This document shows positions 25,398-36,618 of a stretch of DNA of 64,000 nucleotides, piece after piece. The DNA is from Thereva unica. Its lineage: Eukaryota > Arthropoda > Insecta > Diptera > Therevidae. Below the pieces are notes generated by a model. The model was not told the DNA's origin. It saw only the letters and a program-made list of their open reading frames with translations, and did no database searches. The position numbers and the translations under genes were made by a program. Location: the NCBI GenBank assembly GCA_949987705.1, contig OX465286.1, forward strand, positions 17,001,676-17,065,675, given 5' to 3'. Each line of letters begins with the position of its first letter. Position 1 is the first letter of the stretch.

Positions 25398-26643
25398 TGT
25401 AACGGTGTCACCTGACCGTTGCTGAAAACAATGTGGATCAGGTTCTTTTTTTTAATTAAAAAAGTTGGTTCGATTTAAATTACTTTATTGCTTATTATTT
25501 TCTCTTTTAAATATTGTATAAATTCTATAATTCTAAATCCTTAATTTTTATATATATTTATATATTTATTTATCCAAATATTTCAGTTTGGGCCAATTCC
25601 CTGGTTAGTTTTTTTTATTATTCTTTCAGAAAATAATTATTTAACCTGAGGCAAATGCACTCAAGGAAAAAATAATAAATTTTCCTTATTAACTTATCTA
25701 TACAATTTCTCAATTGGATAGATAAGTTACTTCAAAAATTTTTTTTATTAAATTTCAAAAATTTTAAAAAATTTCGTTTTTTAAACACTCGACCTATTCT
25801 ATCCTAACAAAGAGAAGACGGTGAATACTCGCCTTCTATATAACCCTACTCTATACGATGTGGGCAACGCCACTGCAAATTCGCGATTGAAATTATAAAA
25901 AAACTCTATGGATGCTTGATGGTGGGCAATGCCACAGCTTTTACTTGCACAGATCAAAAGCCCCGCACTGTGCTTGCATCGGGTTTATATTTCCCCCGGC
26001 TGTCCCCCCACCTTGCAATGATAACAGCTTTCGTCTCAATTTTTAGCTGGGCTATGCGTAAAATATGGCGACGATTTATTTCGACGGTTATATTTTTGAA
26101 TTATTTTAACTTTTAGTACTCTGGTCAGCTGTTTATTCTGACAAGAGCTTTTTTGACATTTTTAGTTTTTTGTTTATGTAGTGCGTGAGTGCGGTGTTTT
26201 TGTTTTATTAAGTGTTTTAAATTTCGGTTTTTATGTGTTTTGTGTGAAAAATTATTTATCATGGTGAGTATGTTACTCTTATCAACATAAGTTATATGTT
26301 TAGTTTTGTTTTATATGTTATATTTTATGTTATGTGTTACTTTCAGTTTTTATGTTCTGGTTTGTTTACATTTGTTTTTAATGTTTGTTATGTTGTCATT
26401 AATGTTCTTATTATGTATATATATTTATCATGTAATTGTTTTTTTGTTAACTATGATTACTTATGTTTTTATTTCTTTTTCCTTTTAGGTTCTACATCAA
26501 AACTATGGGACCTTGGGACTTAGATATTGTCGCCAAATCCAGGTTATGTTTTTTGTTACTTATCTTGTTTTTTTTATTAATCCCTTTTCTTTATTCTTTT
26601 TTAGCAATTTTTATTGGAGGAATACATGTTTCGGACCGAAACA
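25398..26643 (-). mobile_element. Solo LTR (antisense) of the BEL/Pao family of element 3
   Basis: 1246 bp inserted in a satellite monomer and flanked by the 5-bp duplication AGCGC (25393-25397 and 26644-26648). Read on the minus strand it begins TGTTTCGGTCCGAAACATG and ends GGTGACACCGTTACA. It aligns along its length with the split 5' LTR of element 3 (47897-48151 plus 56703-57699, 1252 bp), with scattered differences and small indels. No internal element sequence remains, so it is a product of LTR-LTR recombination. Short frames inside it, including one around 25916-26116 that is also present in the other LTR, are not convincing genes. Confidence 0.93.
25691..25728. other. Hairpin inside the LTR
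   Basis: AACTTATCTATACAATT, a 4-nt loop, then AATTGGATAGATAAGTT, which pairs at 16 of 17 positions. The same hairpin is present at 57362-57399 in the element 3 LTR, where one base also differs. It may be a transcript structure, but the role is unknown. Confidence 0.6.
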
Positions 26644-29600
26644 AGCGCACTTGATTTGGTCCAGAAATCCCAAGGGGTTCGGGAGATATCCCCTCTTTTG
26701 TGATTTCCCCAAGCGGGGCTGCAGAATGCCCATTATCTCGGGAAATACTGGTCAGCCCGGGGTGGGATTGAATTCACAGCCTCCTTGGGAGGTCCCTAAC
26801 AATTTCCCAACCAAAATAGGGCCACTCCAGAATTTTCCCAAAACCGGAAAATTTTCAAAGGGATATTTTTGGCCGATTTCACGAAAGTGCTGAGATCTTA
26901 ATGAATGGGGTATCGTTGGAAAGGGCTCGCTCCCCCGAGTTCAGCGCACTTGATTTGGTCCAGAAATTCCAAGGGGTTCGGGAGATATCCCCTCTTTGGT
27001 GATTTCCCCAAGGGGGGCTGCAGAATGCCCATTATCTCGGGAAATACTGGTCAGCCCGGGGTGGGATTGAATTCACAGCCTCCCTGGGAGGTCCCTAACA
27101 ATTTCCCATCCAAAAAAGGGCCACTCCAGAATTTTCCCAAAACCGGAAAATTTTCAAAGGGATATTTTTGGTCGATTTCACGAAAGTGCTGGGATCTTAA
27201 TGAATGGGGTATCGTTGGAAAGAGCTCGCTCCCCCGAGTTCAGCGCACTTGATTTGGTCCAGAAATTCCAAGGGGTTCGGGAGTTATCCCCTCTTTTGTG
27301 ATTTCCCCAAGGGGGGCTGCAGAATGCCCATTATCTCGGGAAATACTGGTCAGCCCGGGGTGGGATTGAATTCACAGCCTCCCTGGGAGGTCCCTAACAA
27401 TTTCCCATCCAAAAAAGGGCCACTCCAGAATTTTCCCAAAACCGGAAAATTTTCAAAGGGGTACCCCTTGGGATATTTTTGGTCGATTTCACGAAAGTGC
27501 TGGGATCTTAATGAATGGGGTATCGTTGGAAAGGGCTCGCTCCCCCGAGTTCAGCGCACTTGATTTGGTCCAGAAATTCCAAGGGGTTCGGGAGTTATCC
27601 CCTCTTTTGTGATTTCCCCAAGGGGGCTGCAGAATGCCCATTATCTCGGGAAATACTGGTCAGCCCGGGGTGGGATTGAATTCACAGCCTCCCTGGGAGG
27701 TCCCTAACAATTTCCCATCCAAAAAAGGGCCACTCCAGAATTTTCCCAAAACCGGAAAATTTTCAAAGGGATATTTTTGGTCGATTTCACGAAAGTGCTG
27801 GGATCTTAATGAATGGGGTATCGTTTGAAAGGGCTCGCTCCCCCGAGTTCAGCGCACTTGATTTGGTCCAGAAATTCCAAGGGGTTCGGGAGATATCCCC
27901 TCTTTGGTGATTTCCCCAAGGGGGGCTGCAGAATGCCCATTATCTCGGGAAATACTGGTCAGCCCGGGGTGGGATTGAATTCACAGCCTCCCTGGGAGGT
28001 CCCTAACAATTTCCCATCCAAAAAAGGGCCACTCCAGAATTTTCCCAAAACCGGAAAATTTTCAAAGGGGTACCCCTTGGGATATTTTTGGTCGATTTCA
28101 CGAAAGTGCTGGGATCTTAATGAATGGGGTATCGTTGGAAAGAGCTCGCTCCCCCGAGTTCAGCGCACTTGATTTGGTCCAGAAATTCCAAGGGGTTCGG
28201 GAGTTATCCCCTCTTTTGTGATTTCCCCAAGGGGGGCTGCAGAATGCCCATTATCTCGGGAAATACTGGTCAGCCCGGGGTGGGATTGCTTTCACAGCCT
28301 CCCTGGGAGGTCCCTAACAATTTCCCATCCAAAAAAGGGCCACTCCAGAATTTTCCCAAAACCGGAAAATTTTCAAAGGGATATTTTTGGTCGATTTCAC
28401 GAAAGTGCTGGGTTCCTAATGAATGGGGTATCGTTGGAAAGGGCTCGCTCCCCCGAGTTCAGCGCACTTGATTTGGTCCAGAAATTCCAAGGGGTTCGGG
28501 AGTGATCCCCTCTTTTGTGATTTCCCCAAGGGGGGCTGCAGAATGCCCATTATCTCGGGAAATACTGGTCAGCCCGGGGTGGGATTGGATTCACAGCCTC
28601 CCTGGGAGGTCCCTAACAATTTCCCATCCAAAAAAGGGCCACTCCAGAATTTTCCCAAAACCGGAAAATTTTCAAAGGGATATTTTTGGTCGATTTCACG
28701 AAAGTGCTGGGTTCCTAATGAATGGGGTATCGTTGGAAAGGGCTCGCTTCCCCGAGTTCAGCGCACTTGATTTGGTCCAGAAATTCCAACGGGTTCGGGA
28801 GTGATCCCCTCTTTTGTGATTTCCCCAAGGGGGGCTGCAGAATGCCCATTATCTCGGGAAATACTGGTCAGCCCGGGGTGGGATTGGATTCACAGCCTCC
28901 CTGGGAGGTCCCTAACAATTTCCCATCCAAAAAAGGGCCATTCCAGAATTTTCCCAAAACCGGAAAATTTTCAAAGGGATATTTTTGGTCGATTTCACGA
29001 AAGTGCTGGGATCTTAATGAATGGGGTATCGTTGGAAAGGGCTCGCTCCCCCGAGTTCAGCGCACTTGATTTGGTCCAGAAATCCCAAGGGGTTCGGGAG
29101 ATATCCCCTCTTTTGTGATTTCCCCAAGCGGGGCTGCAGAATGCCCATTATCTCGGGAAATACTGGTCAGCCCGGGGTGGGATTGAATTCACAGCCTCCC
29201 TGGGAGGTCCCTAACAATTTCCCATCCAAAAAAGGGCCACTCCAGAATTTTCCCAAAACCGGAAAATGTTCAAAGGGATATTTTTGGTCGATTTCACGAA
29301 AGTGCTGGGATCTTAATGAATGGGGTATCGTTGGAAAGAGCTCGCTCCCCCGAGTTCAGCGCACTTGATTTGGTCCAGAAATTCCAAGGGGTTCGTGAGA
29401 TATCCCCTCTTTGGTGATTTCCCCAAGGGGGGCTGCAGAATGTCCATTATCTCGGGAAATACTGGTCAGCCCGGGGTGGGATTGAATTCACAGCCTCCCT
29501 GGGAGGTCCCTAACAATTTCCCATCCAAAAAAGGGCCACTCCAGAATTTTCCCAAAACCGGAAAATTTTCAAAGGGATATTTTTGGTCGATTTCACGAAA

Positions 29601-31364
29601 GTGCTGGGATCTTAATGAATGGGGTATCGTTGGAAAGAGCTCGCTCCCCCGAGTTCAGCGCACTTGATTTGGTCCAGAAATTTCAAGGGGTTCGGGAGAT
29701 ATCCCCTCTTTTGTGATTTCCCCAAGCGGGGCTGCAGAATGCCCATTATCTCGGGAAATACTGGTCAGCCCGGGGTGGGATTGAATTCACAGCCTCCCTG
29801 GGAGGTCCCTAACAATTTCCCATCCAAAAAAGGGCCACTCCAGAATTTTCCCAAAACCGGAAAATTTTCAAAGGGGTACCCCTTGGGATATTTTTGGCCG
29901 ATTTCACGAAAGTGCTGGGATCTTAATGAATGGGGTATCGTTGGAAAGGGCTCGCTCCCCCGAGTTCAGCGCACTTGATTTGGTCCAGAAATCCCAAGGG
30001 GTTCGGGAGATATCCCCTCTTTTGTGATTTCCCCAAGCGGGGCTGCAGAATGCCCATTATCTCGGGAAATACTGGTCAGCCCGGGGTGGGATTGAATTCA
30101 CAGCCTCCTTGGGAGGTCCCTAACAATTTCCCATCCAAAAAAGGGCCACTCCAGAATTTTCCCAAAACCGGAAAATTTTCAAAGGGATATTTTTGGTCGA
30201 TTTCACGAAAGTGCTGGGATCTTAATGAATGGGGTATCGTTGGAAAGAGCTCGCTCCCCCGAGTTCAGCGCACTTGATTTGGTCCAGAAATTCCAAGGGG
30301 TTCGTGAGATATCCCCTCTTTGGTGATTTCCCCAAGGGGGGCTGCAGAATGTCCATTATCTCGGGAAATACTGGTCAGCCCGGGGTGGGATTGAATTCAC
30401 AGCCTCCCTGGGAGGTCCCTAACAATTTCCCATCCAAAAAAGGGCCACTCCAGAATTTTCCCAAAACCGGAAAATTTTCAAAGGGATATTTTTGGTCGAT
30501 TTCACGAAAGTGCTGGGATCTTAATGAATGGGGTATCGTTGGAAAGAGCTCGCTCCCCCGAGTTCAGCGCACTTGATTTGGTCCAGAAATTCCAAGGGGT
30601 TCGGGAGTTATCCCCTCTTTTGTGATTTCCCCAAGGGGGGCTGCAGAATGCCCATTATCTCGGGAAATACTGGTCAGCCCGGGGTGGGACTGAATTCACA
30701 GCCTCCCTGGGAGGTCCCTAACAATTTCCCATCCAAAAAAGGGCCACTCCAGAATTTTCCCAAAACCGGAAAATTTTCAAAGGGATATTTTTGGTCGATT
30801 TCACGAAAGTGCTGAGATCTTAATGAATGGGGTATCGTTGGAAAGAGCTCGCTCCCCCGAGTTCAGCGCACTTGATTTGGTCCAGAAATTCCAAGGGGTT
30901 CGGGAGTGATCCCCTCTTTTGTGATTTCCCCAAGGGGGGCTGCAGAATGCCCATTATCTCGGGAAATACTGGTCAGCCCGGGGTGGGATTGGATTCACAG
31001 CCTCCCTGGGAGGTCCCTAACAATTTCCCATCCAAAAAAGGGCCACTCCAGAATTTTCCCAAAACCGGAAAATTTTCAAAGGGATATTTTTGGTCGATTT
31101 CACGAAAGTGCTGGGATCTTAATGAATGGGGTATCGTTGGAAAGAGCTCGCTCCCCCGAGTTCAGCGCACTTGATTTGGTCCAGAAATTCCAAGGGGTTC
31201 GGGAGATATCCCCTCTTTGGTGATTTCCCCAAGGGGGGCTGCAGAATGTCCATTATCTCGGGAAATACTGGTCAGCCCGGGGTGGGATTGAATTCACAGC
31301 CTCCCTGGGAGGTCCCTAACAATTTCCCATCCAAAAAAGGGCCACTCCAGAATTTTCCCAAAAC
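26644..31364 (+). repeat. Satellite array C
   Basis: About 15-16 monomers, same orientation and variants as array B. Monomers starting near 28423 and 28722 carry the same rare substitutions as those at 22319 and 22618 (spacing 6104 bp in both cases), evidence for block duplication between arrays B and C. The array stops inside a monomer after CCCAAAAC at 31364, and the same monomer resumes at 37403. Confidence 0.96.
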
Positions 31365-31976
31365 AATAATAGTTATTAAGCCTATTATTATTAAATATGT
31401 ATTTTTTATATATTCTATTATTTTTTTAATTACTTAAAAACAGCATTTCACAATTGTTTATTGTTTAATTTAACCAAAATCAATTAAATAAATTTCTGAA
31501 ATTAATTTAAATTTGCAGTCATGGAGTGGTGCAGTTATAAGCTACTAACTCAACCATATTTAATCAAAGACAGCAATCTCAAATGTTAAAGGTTCATGTG
31601 CGCAATACATCGAGTTACCAAGAAATACTTTTTGAGTTTATTTTGAAAATCCTCAAATTTCCGCTAGAATAAATTAAATAAATGCTTCACCATATTATAA
31701 AAAAAAAACATTATTTCAATAAAATTTATTTAATAGTTTCTATTACAAGTGAGAATATTTTAAAACATTTCTTTTTAAATGAGAAATGCCGAATTTGCCG
31801 AAAATAACGAAAAAACCCGTTACTGAACGAACTGTCATACATGGACAGGAATAATCATGTTCAACTAAAAAAAACTGCTTCAAGCAATATTTTACTGGTG
31901 TTTTAATTAATAAATACAGTGAGTTAATTCAAATTAATAGTGAATATCAATGCAATAATAATTTTTCCTTTCTTAG
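31365..31976. other. AT-rich non-satellite DNA at the start of block 1
   Basis: No gene is visible. The junction itself is a small palindrome (AATAATAG ... CTATTATT, 31365-31390). The remainder is A/T-rich with runs such as AAAAAAAACA. It leads into a pyrimidine tract and AG that could be a splice acceptor at 31971-31976. Confidence 0.5.
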
Positions 31977-33845
31977 CTAGATAAATTGAAGTGAAGAGTG
32001 TTTTAAATAATGTGAAACCATAAATATAAAATTCGTCTGCTATGCAAATGTGACGCCATTTTGCATGTGCAAAGGAAATTGATTTTAATTGTAAGTTTTT
32101 CCCTTTATATTTATATCATTTCTTATATTATTTAAATGTTTTCTAATTAAATGCTACCGGGGTTTATTAATATATATATTAAAGGAGAAGATTCCATGTT
32201 TTTCTTGTTAGTTTTATGTTTTTTAAATTAATTGGTTCCTGTCAGTGACGGCATTAGCAGCAGTTAATTTTCTAAAAAGTATTGAATATTGAACAAATAT
32301 CGTTGTGAAATTGATTTTAGGCTGTTATTATAGATTGATCATAAAGTATATAATCAATAGTTGCGATCAGATCTCCCATAGGTCAGATAAAATTCCTTTT
32401 CTTAAATTTAAATTCCCACCGTTGTGCCCCATTTGATGGGGGCTTCGTATGCGAGGTTTCATGAACTGCATAACAATTAAACGTATTCTTGTTAGGAATT
32501 TATGTACAATACATTGATTATAGAGTAAAGTATATTGGTATATAATGATTGTGGTAATTATTGTCCTAGACATGTTAAGGAGATCTCACTTCAAATTAAA
32601 TTCCTAATTTGGCTAGGAACGATTCCTTCTTCGAAGGCAATAGAATCAATAGAATCTTACTGTGGACAAAAACATGATGAAAGCTGGGTTTTAGTTTTAA
32701 TAAATATCGAAGTCGCGAACACATATCTATATTTGGGGCTCTGAAAAGCTCTTTATTTCTGTAGCCAGTATTTTTTTAAAACTACTTTCTTACAGGAAAT
32801 ATGTGCCTCGTTGGATAAGAAGACAAAGTGATTCTGGAGGAATCCAGCAGCATCTGATAAGGCAACCAAATCGTCTATGGTAAGTTACTTTGCTGGAAGT
32901 AGGGTAGAGGGTGGCAGGTTGATACTGTTAGCATATGATTTTACTTATATATTTATATCTTTAACCATATCGCGATTGGAAGTGGAGAAATATTAAACAG
33001 TATTTTTATGTATTTGCAGTAGATTAAACTACCACTCTGTTTGATGTCCTTTGGATATCAACACTGCAGATAGACGGATCAGCAGCTTTCAGCATCATGG
33101 AGAGGAGCTAGACGGATCAGCAGCTTTTAACATAATGGAGAGGAGCTAGACGGATCAGCAGCTTTTAACATCATGGAGAGGAGCTAGAGGGATCAGCAAC
33201 TTTCGACATCATGGAGAGGAGCTTTGGAGGATATGGAAATTTTGCGAAAATTTTTCGAAAAATTATTTTGGTGGTAAGTACCCTCTTTTTATAGTTTGCC
33301 CCTTCTTCAAACTAATTGAGATTCTCCACTAGCTAACTGTTTTTTCTTTCTTTTTTACAGATTTGTGATAGTGGAAAAAAGTGCTAGTGTTTGTGTTTGA
33401 GTGTAGGTCTTCGACAGGGGTATTGGATTTGGGAAAGGCGGTGAGTACCATTATTTCTACACCCATAGACATTTAGATCGCGAGCATAGATTTAAGTTTT
33501 TTGCATCATATAATAGTTTAGCTTAGATTCAGGACTTATCTTTGTTAGCAAATAAGATATATAAACATTTCTTCCAGGGTAGTAGTAGCTTTGGCCAACA
33601 TTAGCGGACAGTTACTTGTTGCAGTTGCCAGGCGGCTCAAGTCACGGGTCTCCCCCGATTTTTAGCAATCTCTTTAGTGGGTATGGAAGCTGCCATCTGT
33701 TTATCGAGTGGCGCGATATTCGGGTGTCACTTACCTGCCTGATACTGGATGGTCACACCATCGTTTCATTGTCCCGGGGCTTTGACTCGTTTGTGAGGGG
33801 TCGAGCTTAGTGGAGTTCAGCCTGGTTCGCAACTTGCAAGCAACT
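31977..33845 (+). ncRNA. Chain of spliced, probably non-coding exons
   Basis: Five candidate exons have good splice sites on the plus strand: 31977-32090 (TTTCTTAG / GTAAGTTTT), 32796-32879 (TTTCTTACAG / GTAAGTTAC), 33020-33273 (TATTTGCAG / GTAAGTACC), 33361-33440 (TTTTTTACAG / GTGAGTACC) and 33578 to about 33845 (TTCTTCCAG / GTGAGTGCT). Implied introns are 705, 140, 87 and 137 bp, typical of insects. Exon 3 contains 38-bp tandem repeats that would break any frame. No long frame spans the chain, although exon 2 alone is open in one frame. It could be a long non-coding RNA or the 5' leader of a gene whose coding part lies elsewhere. The evidence is the splice signals only. Confidence 0.45.
33072..33223 (+). 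repeat. 38-bp minisatellite, four units
   Basis: Four units of AGACGGATCAGCAGCTTT... ending GAGAGGAGCT, at 33072, 33110, 33148 and 33186, with a few substitutions. They lie wholly inside the proposed third exon. Confidence 0.95.
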
Positions 33846-34612
33846 GTGAGTGCTAGGGGACGAAGTGAAGTCATAGGATCGGAGTCCCCTTCGGGAGCGG
33901 ATACCTTTTCCTATGCAAGGCTTATTAGTTTAAATAAGATTGATGCTGACATATCGTCTACCTCGCACTAACAGATCAAATTTGTGGGGACACAGGCAAC
34001 TGTGGTAGGGTTGTGGGCTAGCCAACTGTGAGCTGGCACAGAAACGGGGAAATCAAACTAGCGAAGGGTCGTCTTTATGAAGTGTCAATCTTGTTAGGAT
34101 GTCACTGGGCGATCTTCTAGATATTTAAGTAGGTTTATTCATGGAAATTTGTCTGTTCAAATTGTGAAAACTAATTTGCTACAGGCAACACTTTCAATGA
34201 ACCGATGCTATTCTTCCCCGATCATGGGACGAACCGCACATTCAATATTTTTATTAGGTATTGAATGGGTCCAGGCAGTGTCAGCTTATGGACTTTCGGC
34301 CACATTGAGGGTGTAGCCTGAAGCGGCGCTTGCTTCGAATGCCTAGCGAAACTATATGTGGAGCTACGCTAGATGTATTTACTTGGTATTTTCGCCCTTT
34401 GACATTAGGTATTAGATTTAGTCTAAGAAAATGAAGATGGAGGAGAGTCAATTGAAGAAATAAATACAAGAGAATCCCTATAGTAAATAAAATGGTCATC
34501 ATTGCAGAGACATCATCAACTGAAGGAATATAAAGAAATGCAGAAAATGAATAACAACGAAACGTTAGAATTATAACACCACATTTTAGGTAGATTAGCT
34601 CTAAAGCCGGTA
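33846..34612. other. Non-satellite DNA without a recognisable gene
   Basis: Mixed-composition sequence after the last proposed exon. Short frames, for example on the minus strand at 34281-34658, show no family I recognise. I see no tRNA fold, repeat array or transposon end here. Confidence 0.5.
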
Positions 34613-34707
34613 TCCCAATGCATCCGCTTCGATTGAAACCACCTTTCCTCACTGCCATATAAGTTCTAAAGCAAACTTTGAATTTTAACGGAGCGGATGC
34701 ATTGGGA
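34613..34707. repeat. Inverted repeat with perfect 16-bp arms
   Basis: TCCCAATGCATCCGCT (34613-34628) and its exact reverse complement AGCGGATGCATTGGGA (34692-34707) are separated by 63 nt. Weaker pairing continues outward (TAAAGCCGG against CCCGCCTTAA). It could be a small MITE, a hairpin RNA or chance degeneration of a palindromic element. No target duplication was recognised. Confidence 0.7.
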
Positions 34708-35244
34708 GCCCGCCTTAATTTTTAAGTGACTTAAATAACACTAGCCAATATTGAACAGTTTAAAGCGAATTGTTTTACTCTGTTTATGGCACACTCAGAC
34801 CCTCCCTTGAACAATATTGGCTCATCTTGTTGTGTCTTGTATTACCTAGGGTTTAGCTTATTTATTGAGGTTAATTATAGATCCATATCACTTTCGTCGT
34901 TGTTTTTAGATTCGATTTTTAGGATTTCTGTGTCTACCCACCCTTTTTACTTTTTTACATAAAATTTATTTAACTACTTAACATTATCTTTAATAAATTA
35001 AACTATATAAATAGAAAACGAACAACAATTTAAACAATGATATGAAAGAATCAAAGGTGAAAACGTAAAAAAGCATCAACAAAATGAAGAAATTAAAGTG
35101 GCAAAACAAAACGACCCGATTAGACATTATTTTTTTGTTATATACATATATATATATAAAATTTTTTGCTTTTGTTATGATTCCGCTTACAGATTTTCTT
35201 CAAGCTACTTCCTTTCCCGTCCAATAACCCCCCCATCATTCAAG
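34708..35244. other. AT-rich DNA without a recognisable gene
   Basis: I see no gene, only A/T-rich sequence with short T and A runs and a TATATA stretch near 35147. Confidence 0.5.
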
Positions 35245-35310
35245 AATCTACAATCAACAATCTACAATCAACAATCTTCAATCAACAATCTCCAATCAAC
35301 AATCTACAAT
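35245..35310 (+). repeat. 14-bp minisatellite, about 4.7 units
   Basis: Units of AATCTACAATCAAC, with variants CTTCAATCAAC and CTCCAATCAAC. Related CAATCAACAATC text recurs near 35600, so the repeat may once have been longer. Confidence 0.9.
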
Positions 35311-35525
35311 TGACCAAAGTTTGTTTCGGGTTTGAATCTTTTCGATTGGCGGATTAATTTTAGCTTATAGCAAATGAAATTCGACACGCTGTATTTTGTG
35401 CTAGACCGTCGTGTACGGTACCGGGATACTCTTTCCTGTACGGGAGTTATCCGTGAAGTTTGAGTCGAGCTCGGGAAATCTAGATTAGATAAAGCGACCG
35501 AAGAAAACATACAGCAAGCAGCCCT

Positions 35526-35697
35526 AAGCCAAGTGACATGAACTAACAGACTCTCAAGCGAAACCTGCACTCAACAATATATTAATAATATAAACAATTT
35601 TCAATCAACAATCAAGAAATCAACAAATATAGTAATCCTGGTGTAATTGTGATTCGCGAGTGAAATATTTATTAATGTGCCACATGTCACTTGGCTT
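35526..35697. repeat. 15-bp inverted repeat flanking about 140 bp
   Basis: AAGCCAAGTGACATG (35526-35540) and its exact reverse complement (35683-35697). Function unknown. A good splice donor (AAAAG then GTGAGTTT) follows at about 35750. Confidence 0.65.
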
Positions 35698-35913
35698 ATG
35701 GGGAACTTTCTAAGGATATATTTCTGCACACTACCTAGATTTACCAAAAGGTGAGTTTCCAAAAAATTCCAAGGGGAGTTATGCTCTTTTGTGTGATCTC
35801 CACACTACTCACGTTTACGAAGCTTATATCTAGTCGTAGACAAATTTACAAGTTCAATACACTACAATGTGTTTATTTAAAAAAAGAAGGAATGACAAAC
35901 AACCAAATAAGAA

Positions 35914-36274
35914 TTATTGCTGCGCTAGCCAAATATCAGAAGTACAATCTCCACCTGGATAACGCATTTCATGCGGTAACGTTGGTCCATTTGGTTCATT
36001 TGCATAGTCAACCAAAAAGCTCTCATTCAATTTCATTCCACCATTTACGGTATCGCAATCGATTTGTACAATTGTTCCACCGGCCTTTACCATTTTAGGA
36101 TAAAACTATTGTAAAAGAATATTCCATTAATATTATTTTGTGTTGATGATTGTTGTTGTAGCAAACCTGTTTATCCCATGGTGAAAATAGCGACGATGAT
36201 ACATATAAACGTTTGCCATCCAACGAAAGCTGTAGCATTTGCGGCCCACCTTCTAACCGACGCGACGCCGGCGT
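35914..36274 (-). CDS. Selenium-binding protein (methanethiol oxidase family), last two exons only
   Basis: Two minus-strand exons are joined by a 61-bp GT-AG intron (36106-36166) in phase 0. Exon A (36274-36167) encodes 36 residues including [20 protein letters not shown] and SPWDKQ. Exon B (36105-35914) encodes [10 protein letters not shown] through [19 protein letters not shown] and a TAA at 35914-35916. These match the conserved C-terminal end of the SELENBP family ([39 protein letters not shown]), copper-dependent cytosolic proteins that oxidise methanethiol. Only about 99 of roughly 470 residues are present, and I found no upstream exons in the window. The proposed acceptor of exon A (ATGCAG at about 36275) lies at the edge of a local repeat. 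It is either a captured gene fragment or the tail of a gene disrupted by rearrangement. Reading frame and splice sites are intact, so decay is slight. Confidence 0.85.
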
Positions 36275-36390
36275 CTGCATTGCGAAAATATGAAATGAAT
36301 GGGTGCGAGAATATGCCATGGATTTTGAGAGCTGCTTCTGCATTGCGAGAATATAAAACGAATGCTAAGAGCAGCTTCTGCATTGCAACA
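36275..36390. repeat. Imperfect local repeat next to the SELENBP exon
   Basis: The text TCTGCATTGCGAGAATATAA, with variants, recurs at about 36274, 36337 and 36377. It may have replaced the natural upstream intron of the selenium-binding-protein exon. Confidence 0.55.
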
Positions 36391-36512
36391 TTCAAACCCA
36401 TTCCCTCCCACCAAGCGCGGGCTATTTTGCCTCGCACACATATTATTATACGCTGCTGTTTGTAAGTGGAGCTCAACCAAAAGTTTCCATGCTCTAGCCA
36501 GCTGCATAGGCA

Positions 36513-36618
36513 CAAGTGCCCAGAAACGAGTGAACAACAAAGTGCGCGTGTCGCCATCATTGCAGCAAGTGTCCAGAAACGGGTGTAGCAACAAAGTGCG
36601 CGTGTCGCGAATTCTTTG
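36513..36618. repeat. 53-bp tandem duplication
   Basis: CAAGTGCCCAGAAACGAGTG at 36513 and CAAGTGTCCAGAAACGGGTG at 36566 start two copies that share ACAAAGTGCGCGTGTCGC. This is an imperfect two-copy repeat. Confidence 0.8.

Noticed and set aside
25916..26116. 66-codon frame inside the solo LTR
   Set aside because: It is also present on the other strand near 56933-57175 because both are LTR sequence, with no initiation context or homology that I recognise.
26296..26893. Small hydrophobic frames rich in Phe and Leu
   Set aside because: They come from T-rich LTR sequence running into satellite, and read as low-complexity translation.
34281..34658. 125-codon minus-strand frame
   Set aside because: No recognisable motif. 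It overlaps the inverted repeat and lacks splice or start context.
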